Assembly (NCBI GenBank): GCA_963070105.1
Contig: OY718803.1
Location: 10,087,823 to 10,151,822, forward strand
Length of the DNA stretch: 64,000 nt
Origin: Litomosoides sigmodontis
Taxonomy: Eukaryota; Nematoda; Chromadorea; Rhabditida; Onchocercidae
Direction of reading: 5' to 3'
This document shows positions 1 to 11,580 of this stretch, piece after piece. The position numbers were made by a program, and so were the translations under genes. Under the pieces are notes generated by a model. That model worked only from the letters and a program-made list of their open reading frames with translations, did not search any database and was not told the DNA's origin. Each line of letters starts with the position of its first letter. Position 1 is the first letter of the stretch.

Positions 1-2550
1 ATTAGATGCCTTAATGTGATGCCATTATTGACCATTTTTTTTTTCTTGAATAATTACATTCTGAAAAGGGAACGGATGATGTGCTAAATAACTTTCATGC
101 ATTTTACATATTCATGTGATCTAACAGCTCAGCTCAGTGCTTGCAATTTCTTTTTCCAATTCAATTTAATTCCTTTTCTTCTTTACAGTTTGTCTTTTCT
201 CTACAATTATTGGATGTTAGTGGAATATTTTGCTGTGAAGAAAAAGTAGTGTTCTTTTTTTCAAACTTTTTGGCCATTGCGTTTTGTTTATTGAAATTAC
301 ATTTTTAAATGAAAACTTTTATGAGAAGGAAAAAAAAAAGAAATGAAAAAGAAGAATGAGAAGTTGCACTGTTAGAGAATTTGTTTTTTTTTTCTCTTAG
401 ATAAAATAGAGAGAAAAAGATGAAGCAAAAAAAACGCTGTCACTAAAATGACAAATAATTGAAAAGTTGAGATGACGTAAGAAGATTAGCATGTATTGCA
501 ACTTTTCAAATAGGTAGGAATAAACGGCAGAGATAAATTGATGCTTGTTACAAATTTGAAATAAGTAACAAAATTTTAAATAGGTTAAGTGGGAGAAAGC
601 TATTAAATATGTTTAAATCGAGTAGAATTTTACAATGCACACTAAGTCTAATAATTTTAGAATTTTACCATTTTCTTAATTTAATGAAGGAGTAATTTTT
701 GTTTGAAAAAACTAGAAAATGAATGAGATAATTAAAGATTATTGTATTATCTCAACTGTGGATCACTGTCATTAAAACTAATTAGGATAGAACTAATTTC
801 CTACAGTACTATTCTTACTTAGCTTGTTAGACTGAAAAAAAAAGAGAAAAAGAGGACGGAAATATGTGTGTTAGTGTGAGTGGAATTTTTTTTTAAATAG
901 CAAAATTTGAAATGAGTTAAGTGAAATTTTTTCTCTAAAAATTTACATTTCATTTGAGTAATTATTTTATTGAAATTCTTGTGGAATAGTTATCATTCTA
1001 CTAAACCTTTCGTTTTTTTAAAGTTTTTTAATTATAAAATAACAAATTTCGAAGCAAACCTACCAAATAGCTAATTAATAAAATGCCAAATTAAAATTTT
1101 CCAATCAGCGAATTCAAAGAATTTGAGGGAAAATTTTGCATTCCTTTTGAATGATTCTGTTTTTTAGAACAATAACGATTACAACTATTTCAAAGTTGTT
1201 TTTCATAGAAGTAGTACAGCGTTACAATAGCAATTAAAACAACCGTTTATTAATAGTTGAAAATTTGAAACTAAACCTGAACACTTATCAAAAATCGTCT
1301 TTCTGAATTTAACGACATTTTCCGACAATATTAATTAATTAATTATATGCTCAGTAAATGTCAATCAATTGCATTCTTACGAATATCTTGATTGAATTAA
1401 CGTAGAATGGATAGAGAGGTATGCGAGATCGAATTTTAGCTTTAGTCGAACTGCTTTAGTGAACAAATATTTTTGATTAAAAATTTAACATCAACATGAA
1501 TTATTGAAGAGGAGAGAAATGTAAATATTGAATTCTATCGTTACCTGCATATTTTATATTGAATTTTGTTCAGGTTTTCTTGCCAATTTCAGCAAAAATT
1601 TACAATTTTAACAAATTTCCACTTTCAACAGTTTTTTAGCTATAATTTTCAGGAAATCATGAATTGTTTTTTGAAAATTTTTGATCACAAATCTGTTGTT
1701 TAAATGTTTTCCAATTCGCAAACTAAAACTTAAATAGTTGTTGGGAGTTATATTAAAAAAAAAAAAAAAAGGAATGAAAACAGTTCAGGGATCATACGAC
1801 CTCTACAGTGCAGGCTTTCTTGACGTAAACAAAATTTCATTTATTAATGAAACGTGTCAAATAGTAATCAAGCAAATACTACTACTGCTACTACTCACTA
1901 ACTTTGCAGAAATAGTTGACAAACAAATCTCTAAAATCTTTCAAGTTAATTCTAAAAAATATTCTTACAATAATTTTTAATATAATAATTGAAACAAGCG
2001 TTTGTCACGTCCGTGAAATCCTACAAACAAATTTACCATTTAAATTAACAAAGAAAAATAAGTAACACTCACCAATTTTTGTTAAAATCTCTCACAGAAA
2101 ATGCTCGGCGTATTTTCGAATCCCTACTACTTATACTTTACCTACCTGAAGTATGCCTTAACCACAAAATTGCTAACTAATAAAAAATGCTAATTTAATA
2201 TTTTAAGATCACTTTGTTTTCAGACTAATCTTAAAGGTCTTTGCTGCTTTGGTGGAAGATTATATTACTTTAGTGTTCAATGGAAAATAATGTTACTCAG
2301 AAAAAAAAAACAATTAAATTTTGTTTTTTGCACAATTTGTTTACAGCGTTTTCAAAATAAAAAGGATAGGAAAAAATAAAGGAAATTTTTCGAAATTTAA
2401 AAAAAATGCAAAAATTATTATTCAATAAATTTTTAACAAATTAAAACATATTTAGAAGAAAAAAGCAATGTGTGGAAAACAGAAGCAAAAGCCGCTGTTA
2501 TAGCATTGCTATGCTAAAATGTCCGACTGAGTATGCGCGAGTGTATCCGC

Positions 2551-2592
2551 GTATGTATGCGTGTGCGTGTGCGTGTGCGTGTGTGTGTGTGT
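2551..2592. repeat. TG/CG dinucleotide repeat
   Basis: Alternating GTGTGC and GTGT units form a short purine-pyrimidine tract. It explains the Arg/Thr/His-rich open frame on the minus strand here, which I do not regard as a gene. Confidence 0.85.
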
Positions 2593-3965
2593 CCGTTTAT
2601 ATTAGTGGAGAGGTCGTGTAGGATGAGGAGAAGCAGCTCAAATTGTTGTATATAATTATTTAAAAATTCTTTTTGCAATTGGACGAAAACAATGAATAAT
2701 TCATTATCAGGAGAGATTCGAGGCAAATGCTAATATTGCATATAAAATATAAAATTTTAATATATTTTAAATGTATACGTATTCATTCATATACTCTTTC
2801 CCACTTATCATTTTGTAAATTATCATTTCAATCTTGTTTAATGCATCAAATGCATATATTAATGCATATCCAATCGATAAGCTAATCTCTGCCTAATTAA
2901 TTAACACTACGAAATGATCGAAATGTTTCAACCATTAGCTCATCATTTCTTTTCAACTAGCCGCTTAGTTCGTTATTTCAACATTAGATGAATTAGGAGA
3001 ATTTATCAAATTTAGCCAGTAGACGTTACAATGGATTTAATTTCAGTTGATACACAGTTATCACACAGTCATGCTGCACAGACTAATCCATTCATAGAAT
3101 AATTTTAAATAGTCTAAGCATTTAAAGAGAGTTTATAAAGTAATTTTAACTGAGCTAAGCCATTTTGCCCAAAATTTTTAGAATTTTATTGTAAAAATTT
3201 TCGATTTACTTCAAGCATATTATCTTCCTGTTGAATTCAAATCCAACTATAGGTACGTTAATATTTTGAGATTCATATTTTTAGCGCATTGCGTAATTTT
3301 AAAAAATCGTTTTTGAAATTTGAAGTTTTTGGAATAATAGAATATTCAGAAACTTATCTTAATAGGAACAGCTTAGAGATTACAATTTTTTAACAAACCA
3401 TAGCAATTAGTTCACTTTAAAAAACGAATTTTCATAGAACAAACGTTAACTGCGTAAACTTTGATTTTTAAACTATTTTAATTCCTTTTCTTCACACTTT
3501 TTTTACCGTTTACTTCGCGTTGCATGCAAGTACTGAATGTTGAATTAAAATTTAATTCCCGCAAATTACTCGAAAGAATTTTCTCATAAGTGATTATGTC
3601 TTGCATACTTTTTTGATTCAAAATTTCAACTTGTAAACTAAGCATAACTAATGGATAATAGAAAATTGTAGTGATAGACTGATTTTATTGCCGCATGTTT
3701 CGTTAAAACAAATTTTTGAAATTTCACTACGTCTACGCCTTCTCTGTTTCAAACCTATTTCAATCTCTTGCTATCGGTGCAATGTTTTGATGATCAGCTT
3801 GTCATCGCTTCTAAGCAACAGATGATTCTCTCCGGTTCGATTGATGACGACGATGAAGGAGAGCACTATTTAGATAGAAATAACGGACGGAAGGGTGGTG
3901 CCTGGTTACGGTAGCACAGCATCAGCTTCACTTCATTTCTTTAAAAATGGGATTTTAGGCTCGTT

Positions 3966-3976
3966 GACACACACAT

Positions 3977-4035
<59 letters not shown>
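3966..4035. repeat. Compound (CA)n-(TA)n microsatellite
   Basis: An interrupted CA run passes directly into an uninterrupted TA run. Open frames on both strands across it are dinucleotide translations. Confidence 0.95.
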
Positions 4036-4038
<3 letters not shown>

Positions 4039-5391
4039 GTACAAACATTGGAGAAGATGAAACTGACTTCCGACGAATTGAATTTACATCTATAATAAGG
4101 CGCTTCCACTATTTCCATTTATGAAATCAATTTATGAAACTTCGAAATAATTAGTTTTATGTATGTGAAGTGCGTATGTGTACGAGCATGTGTATTATAA
4201 ATTAGTTTTTGTACTAATAGAATATGTATTTGCGTGATAATATCTACATGAATGCAACAGTATTGAATACGCGTCATCAATAAGTTTGTATAATTTTTTA
4301 AAATTTTCATTCTTTTAAATGAAATGGAAATGGCTGATGACAAAAGGGAAAGTTGGATAATTATGGAGCACAAAAAAATATTCATCTATTGCAAATGTCA
4401 ACAAACTTTTATGTAGCAAAAAGTATCATAATGCGTCTACCCTGTTGTTCATATTAAAGTTACATTGAAAATTAATAATGAAATAAAAGGTTCAAAGTTA
4501 AAATTTTATTTATCTTTAATTTAGTTTTAATTAAAATATTCATTATTGATGTTGAATGCATCATAAAAGTAAACGGGATGAGTTGTACAGATGCGTTCAG
4601 GTCAATCTAAGCTTAACGCAATTATCAATTAGCGACCGTTCTCCTTTCATTCAGAACCTTTTTTCCTAAAATCATAATTTTCATGTTTTAACTCTCTCTC
4701 TTCCTTCCGTTCTCTCTCTCTCTCTCTTCCTTTTCTTTCATCTTTTCTTCTTTTTGCATTATTAAATTAATCCCGTCCGTTAACTCTCATACAATAGAGT
4801 TTGAAGTCATCAACAGTTGTGAGCATTTCTGCAAAATATTGAACACTGAGTATAATTTTTATTGCCAGAGAAAGGAAAAAAATGAAACGTAAAATGTCAA
4901 TTTACAGTCAGTATGCATATCATTACCTCTATTACTGTAATACAATTAAAAGTAATTACAAAAAAATTTTAATTGATAAAATTTGATGCTGAAAAAGAGG
5001 AATTTGCTAACTTTAAAACTAACATAAATATCTAACCATATGAAATTGGATTATTTAATTTGCAATTTCCAATTTTGTTTCAATATGCAAATGTATCCAA
5101 CGGAAAAAAGCTTACAGTAAAAGGCTATAACTGATAGTAGTTACGCAGTGAGAGTGAGAGGTAAGTGAAACGATCTAATTTATTGCATCATAAATCACTT
5201 CATGGATGAGAAATTGTGACCTGCCTTTTTTCAACGTAGCAAAACGTCACAGAAATATCAGGTGGCAAATTTTGAAACTAATATATTTGCGTAAGAAATG
5301 AATAAATATTTAAAATTAGAAGTTGATACTTGAAAATTAATGTTGAATTCATAAACATTTATAAATTGATCGACAGTCGATGAATCGTTTA

Positions 5392-5413
5392 CTCTCTCTC
5401 TCTCTCTCTCTCT
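5392..5413. repeat. (CT)n microsatellite
   Basis: An uninterrupted CT run of about eleven units. Similar shorter CT or GA runs recur at about 4.71, 7.75, 7.90, 9.35, 19.92 and 20.79 kb. Confidence 0.9.
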
Positions 5414-7006
5414 GCTTTTGAGGGTAATCTAAAAATTAACTGATCATCTCAAATACACTGAAATATTGCCAAGTTCCATTCAATAGTGTTTGATAACGGA
5501 TACAACCTGAAATGGGTGGTTAATTTTGGAGCGAAAAAATTTCTTTGACGTCAAAGAGCTTTATTTTTTAAAAGGAAATATTCATAAAATTTTTGTAAGA
5601 CAAACAGTGCGGTAACTTTTACTTCCACTAATTTCAGATTAGTTAAATTATGCTTGCATGAGAAATAAATTTGACATTTCAATTAAATTTTCAGCGAATT
5701 GTCCGAGCATGGAAAATTAGAAAAGACTTTTGTCAATTGTTTTCAAATCATTCAAACAACAAACAGCAACAAATTTTTTCCCCCTAGAATATCAGTACTA
5801 CTAAGAGATTCATCAATTGTTTAAAAACCTAAAATCATAAAAGTGTATATTTATGGCGGCACATTAAATGCGGGAAAATATGGTAGGCACTGCTACTCAG
5901 CCAATAACAATAAAAATTATGACAAGTTTTGAGGCGAAGAAAAAAGAACAGCTTTAATGCTTTCATTCTTTTTTCAAAGTACTTAAAGTGATTCCTAAAA
6001 TGGCGAAGTTAAATCTATGAATGCTTTTATTATTATTTCCAATTAAGCACTTTTAGGTGAGATTTATCACTTATGAAATTGACGTGTTGTTGTTCAAAAT
6101 TGATGAAATTAAAATAAAAATGAGCGTGCAGCACGATGCAAAACAACAAATTTCCAAATAACTATTTCAAATAGAAACCAAGCGAGGAAAAAATGTGCAA
6201 CAAATATTGCACAAAAAAAAAGAAATCAAATTCCCTCCTGCTACTTCAGTACCAATTTTAAAATTTTAACACCACAAATTCATAGCCTAAAGTTTTGAAT
6301 GTAAATTTTAAAAAATTACCAATATTACGTCTATTTTTTTTCCAATTATTATCCACAAATGTTTTTGCTCATCTAAATTATTTGAATTGCAAAAAAAAAT
6401 TGAATTTATTCAATCCTTTCTTCATTTTTGAAACGAAAAATTTTGAAGCCAATGAAATTTCTAAAAAAAACGGCATTGTTACATTTGAATGAAATTTAAT
6501 TCTTCCCCTATCAATCGCATATTACTGTTAAATGACGAACGCTACAAATGCTTACACCAAGCATTTTTTTTTATTCCATTGGTACTGTACATTTGTCATA
6601 ATTTTCCACGCAGTCGTTGAAATACGAAGTGATACGCATTTGATTGCTGTGTACGATAAGCAAAATTAATTGATTAGTTTCATTTGAAGTTGGAAAATTA
6701 ATTAATTGACTTTTATTTATTGTTGTCGGCACTGCGACAATAAATATATTTCCAAAATTCTTTGTTTACATTTTAAAATTTTACCCGTTTATTTCATTTG
6801 TTTACGTTTTGCTTCGTTTTTTTTTCAAATTAATTTTTCGCTTTTTGTATTATAAATGCTTCTTTTGAATTAATTTTGATCAGTGATTTTTTTTTTTGCT
6901 TTGTTGCCAGCGAAATCATTGCAGAACGCATGTAGTATCATATAGTTTGCTAGTGATAGTGGTAGGCGTTGATCGTGTTGATCAGCTTAAGGTTATTTGC
7001 GATCAC

Positions 7007-7066
7007 TGATAAGGCAGCAGTTATCAATCGATACGGTTCAATCAATTATCAATCAACCAGTTATCA
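7007..7066. promoter_or_regulatory. Cluster of four TGATAA (GATA-factor-like) sites
   Basis: TGATAA occurs at 7007-7012 (plus strand) and as TTATCA at 7021-7026, 7046-7051 and 7061-7066. The three reverse copies are each followed by AT(C). TGATAA is the extended site of intestinal GATA factors (ELT-2/ELT-7) in C. elegans. That it acts as an enhancer here is inference; the nearest recognised gene starts 2.6 kb downstream. Confidence 0.3.
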
Positions 7067-9516
7067 ATCAATCGCCATTGCTGATATCGTTGCTATCACT
7101 GCGGTTGCTCGCACGGAACACTGAAATTCAAGAAAATCTGATTGTAATATAGGAAAATTTCAAAGTTACAACTAAATCACTTATGAATCATTTTGCTATC
7201 AATGCATTATTATTTAATTAAATTTAATTTAAAAGTTTAATTTAGGCAAAAACCATGCACGGTATTCCACATTCTTATTATCGTAATTGATTGTTTAATG
7301 ATTTTTTCCTTTATTTAATTATTAAAATTATATAAAGTGTATGTAAGAAAAAAATTTTAACAAAAAGAATTTTTTTTTTTTGAGAAAATTTAGGTGAAAA
7401 AGAGAGGGAATGTATATATACATAGACATAAATATATATTAGCAAATATGAATGAATCATTTTTCATATTTATTCTTTTCCTGCCTTCCTCTCTCATTCT
7501 CTCTCTTTCTCTCACCCCTTCTGTTTCATTTTTGTTTCATTACTTTTAAAATATTCGATGAAAAATGTTGAAGGGTTCTTTTTTTTGTAGGAAAAAAAGG
7601 GCAGGAAGAGAATATGTGGACATTTTAGGCAAAATGCAAGAAGCATAGATGAATTTTTTTTTTATTTTTGTGGATTTATCATGATTGCTCTCATTAAGAA
7701 TGCAAGTGAAATTAAATGAAAGAGAAAAGTCCTAGGAGATGAGAAGGGTGAAGGAAGAGAGAGAGAGAGAGACGTCGAGGGAGAGGATTAGGGGTGGAAA
7801 AGAATCCTAAAAATCATTTTTGGGATGCTTGATGGGTGGTCTTCGGAAAAGCGAAAGGAAAATGTACAGGTAGGTACCGTTAGCTTTAGCTTTAGCTCTC
7901 TCTCTCTCTCTCTCTCCCTTCTTCTTTCTTTATTCTTTCAATTCTTCCATTCTTCCTGATTTTCGTTTTTTTTCCCTTCCAAAACATTCTACTGCTGGTG
8001 ATATTGATGAGGATGACTGAGGAAAAAATCAAAAAAAAAAAGATGAAAAAAACGAAATATTTGTTAACAATCAGAAACCAATAATGGCATGTGTGCGTGT
8101 GCGTGTGCGTGTGACAGAGAAAGAGGAAGAGGGAGAGAGAAAAAAAGAAAAATTTCTACTATGTGCAACAGCAATGCTACTAATAAAGTGGTAGCAAGAA
8201 TTACTGTAATTACTTAATTAAAATTAGGCAATGATGAAGTTAACGGAAAATGAAAGACAGGCATAAGAGAGAAAGTGAAATTTTTTTTTTGAAAAAAAAT
8301 ATTTGCTGAGGATGAAATGATGAATGAATGAATGAGTGAGAAAAGCAGATAGATGCAAAATAAATTAGCTAATTCAATCAATCTACTGGAAATGAATTTT
8401 TTGAGTTGATAGATGAGTATTTTGCATTTTAGATGGCATTAAGTTTAAGTACGGTCTAATTAAAATGCTCGTTGCTAGTGAAATTTCAATTAGCAAATCT
8501 TTTACTAATAATTAATTTTTATTAATTTTCATTTTGTTATTTTTTGTACAATATTTTACTTAATGATTTAATTGTAAATGGTAAGGGAAAGATAGCAAAA
8601 ATTTTTGCCAATTTTACTTCTGTTTTCAATCGAAGATTTAATGCAAAAGTTAGATTAGAAGATCATTTGGAACAAATCGTTGAGTAAATTCATTGAAATA
8701 TTTAATATGGACAAGTAGAAAGTTTTTAATTTTTGCATTTAAAAATTCAATGCATTTTCTGAACATTTTTTGATTGGAACGAAAAAAACGAAGAACTTTT
8801 CAGTTTGCACATTGTATGCGCATGATAATTTAAATAATTATAATATTGAAATTTTATTGAAGCATGAAAACTTCCTCTTCAAAATATCATTGCGGTACTG
8901 TTTTCCACTCTCCTCCTACTTCTACAACACTACAACAGTCATTTCATTAACGAAAAAGTGGACAAAAGTATTTACCTGAAAGTAAATGCACGCTTTTCAA
9001 GTAAGTTTTAATAAAAATTTATTGCCCCACTTTAACTCGATCAAAGATTACTTGCAAGAAAAAAACGAAATTTATTTTGAAATAATGACAAAATAGTAAA
9101 GTGTACTTAAATTTTTGCAAGAAAAAAAAAGGGAAGAAGAAAGAATATCACCGAAAATTTTACACATTCTACGATGATAGCAATTTAAATAAATTGAAGA
9201 AAAAAAGGTAAATAGAAAAAAAATGAAGTGGTTTCAACGAGAAAAAAAAAGTGTCGTAGAAGCTTTATAAAAACTTTACCTATGTCATTCTTCATTCTTC
9301 TGTTTGCTTAATACATTTTCTACTTGAAGCATTCATCTTCCAATACGAGTGAGAGAGAGAGAGAGAAAAGGAGGAGGAGAGGGAGAAGAGGAAAATTTTA
9401 GTTAGTAACAGGTAAATGAGAGGTGAAAGAGAGAGGGTAACTACGATAAGTGAGTGTTTGATTATTTGTAGGAGGAATGTAAGTAGTGGTAAAAGAGGAA
9501 ATTACTCTTAAATTAC

Positions 9517-9524
9517 TATAAAAG
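9517..9524 (+). promoter_or_regulatory. TATA box of the secreted Gly/Tyr-rich gene
   Basis: TATAAAAG lies 122 bp upstream of the ATG at 9646, a plausible distance for a short 5' UTR. Matching TATAAAAG-type boxes precede three other genes in the window. Confidence 0.5.
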
Positions 9525-9645
9525 TTATAAATTTTGACATTTTTTCCTCAAATTAAACTGATAGTTTTCCTCGTCGGTGCTACACGTTGACTAACGAAGT
9601 TGAATTTTAGCACATAAATTTCTAGCAAATTTTCCTTTATTCAAA

Positions 9646-10807
9646 ATGACTTTTGCAAAAAATTTGCTAATTTTTGCAATATTTTGCGCTTTCCAACATT
9701 TTGTGGTATGTTTTTTGAAATTTAAATTTAAATTTCGATTAACACTGTTTTTGATAATTTTAGTAAAATAAATAGTTATTAAACAACATATGTTACTGCT
9801 TCATAAGTGTTTGTCATAACAATAAAGCTGTTCATGCTGTAATGCTAGAAAGCCTTGTGCATGCACATCTTGTAATTGTTCAATCGGTTACGGTAGCACA
9901 AAAGATTAATTAATAATGATAATGATAGCAATGATAGAGTTTGTCAGTGTATTAAAGTGGAATTGATGGTTCTGCTGAGGATTGAATGTGAGAGCTAAAT
10001 AAAGAAAATTCAAATCCATTTGAAATTTTTCAAATTTCAGTGTTTAACCAAAATAGGCGAGGATAAGCTAATTCGTCGAGTTAAACGTCAGTGCGGATGC
10101 TGCTCATGCTATAATCCTGGAAAACCTTGTGCATGTTCATCCTCATGTGCATGTGCACCCTATAATTATCCAAGCGGATACGGCAATACGGTATACACTT
10201 CCTATAATTACCCAGCCGGTTACGGTGGTACAGTATACGGTGGCAACGGTATCACTTATAATGCTGGATATAACGGTTATGGTTTCGGTTATAATTCACC
10301 ATATCCATATAGCACCGTATGTTCTCCTTTTTTTTGCAAAAAATTTAATAAAGAAGTAGATTTTAACAATTACTGAGACAGGTCGATAAGCGACAACTGA
10401 AAGTGATACTATCCTCATTTATGAAATTGCAAACATTTCAATTCAGAAAGTATAAATTATCATCAGTTTGCAGCAAATAATGCGATCAACGAATAGCGAC
10501 ATTCCTCTTCTGTAATATTTGGAAAGTGAAATAAATTCTACAAACTTTAACAGAAATGAAGAAATTACTGTCAATTTAAATGTTAGTTCAGGTTATTGAT
10601 TAATATTCAATGTTTTAGCATCATCAATATAATCCACCTACTTACGGCATTCCATACAATACGGGACATTACAATACGAGAAATTACAATAAGGGATGCG
10701 GCACAGGAAATGGTTGTGGTGCAGACACTAACATTTTCCCGTACAGTTTCGGCAACGGCTACGGTGGCACTTTCGCTACCGGTAACACCGGATACATTTA
10801 TCTGTAA
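9646..10807 (+). CDS. Secreted Gly/Tyr/Cys-rich protein with dibasic propeptide site
   Basis: Three coding exons (9646-9705, 10041-10316, 10619-10807), all joined in phase 0, encode 174 residues. Donors are GTATGT; acceptors are TTTCAG and TTTTAG. Residues 1-21 form a signal peptide with a hydrophobic LLIFAIFCAF core. A short charged stretch then ends in RVKR, a furin-type cleavage motif, followed at once by a Cys cluster (QCGCCSC). The rest is Gly, Tyr and Asn-rich with repeated YNYPxGYG units and an HHQYNPP segment. I infer a secreted structural protein processed after RVKR, perhaps of cuticle, eggshell or another secreted coat; I cannot name a family. A degenerate second copy of the Cys-rich exon lies in intron 1. 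Confidence 0.8.
9827..9909 (+). pseudogene. Decayed copy of exon 2 within intron 1
   Basis: Translated in one frame this reads CSCCNARKPCACTSCNCS, then IGYGST and a TAA at 9907. The real exon 2 has CSCYNPGKPCAC followed later by SGYGNT. Nucleotide identity is high over the first 40 bases or so and the Tyr-Gly part is shortened. No in-phase acceptor precedes it: the only nearby AG would need phase 2, while exon 1 ends in phase 0, and a TAA lies just upstream in the same frame. I read it as a relic of tandem exon duplication. An alternative terminal exon is less likely. Confidence 0.6.
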
Positions 10808-11580
10808 ACAGCTAGCTTGCTCAACAACAACATTCCACGCTTATTGATGTTTGTCGTAGTTTGTTCGATGTTATTAATTAGTGGAAGAAATAATTTCAAA
10901 TTTCCCACACTAAATATTTGCTATTCAAACAAGTGTTTTTTCTTAATTAATATTATTAAAGGAATTAGTAATCAATGAATGGAAATTGTTGAAAATCACT
11001 TTACTTACTGTTCGCCCGTTCATGTCATGCTATTTTAAAAAAAAAAATCAAATTAGGCACTCAAAATGGTCGTTTGTAGTAAAATTTGTGATTTAAAAGC
11101 AGCGCAACATTCATACTGTATAAATTCTATCAATCATATATTATGTATTACGTTGAAATGTGTGAGTTTATAGATTGATCGATGGAATGGTTTTGCTGAA
11201 ATTTTTAATACCTCTGATTTTTGCGTACTTTTTCCAATGATTTCATTTTCTGCAATTATTTCCTAAATTTTTTCAAACAAAAATTTCCGTAATTTTCTGT
11301 GTTATTTTCTTCATCTCTTAAAGTCTCACAAAATTGACACTTCTTGAAGCGCACAATAAATTTTTGAAAGTAATCGATTTCAAATGATATTTGATTGCTC
11401 AAACATACCATTTGAATTATTTTAAATTTTCCACCAACGAACTAATTTCTTTTCTTTTGAAGGCATAGTCCAATTGGAAATTTGTCGAGAATTCCAGAAG
11501 GAAGTGAAAAGAGCACAGCGTAAGAATTTATTTCAAAAATTTCCATCACAAATTTATTAAAAAAAAATTAAAATTAACGA
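10808..11580. other. Intergenic, convergent gene ends
   Basis: Non-coding AT-rich DNA lies between the stop of the secreted Gly/Tyr gene (plus) and the stop of the LIM gene (minus). It should hold both 3' UTRs. No other feature is seen. Confidence 0.6.

Larger units (their letters stand above)
1..9516. other. Gene-free AT-rich stretch
   Basis: No exon chain with consistent phases could be assembled on either strand. The longest open frames (80 residues or fewer) are low-complexity, or are shadows of dinucleotide repeats near 2.55 and 4.0 kb. Several CT/GA runs occur (about 4.71, 5.39, 7.75, 7.90 and 9.35 kb). A denser patch of possible regulatory motifs lies at 6.95-7.1 kb. The stretch may be intergenic, or a long intron of a gene outside the window. 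Confidence 0.6.

Noticed and set aside
3896..3927. VPGYGSTASAS frame resembling the GYGST end of the secreted Gly/Tyr protein
   Set aside because: Only about 15 bases match the intron relic at 9.89 kb, which is expected by chance at this window size, and there is no splice context.
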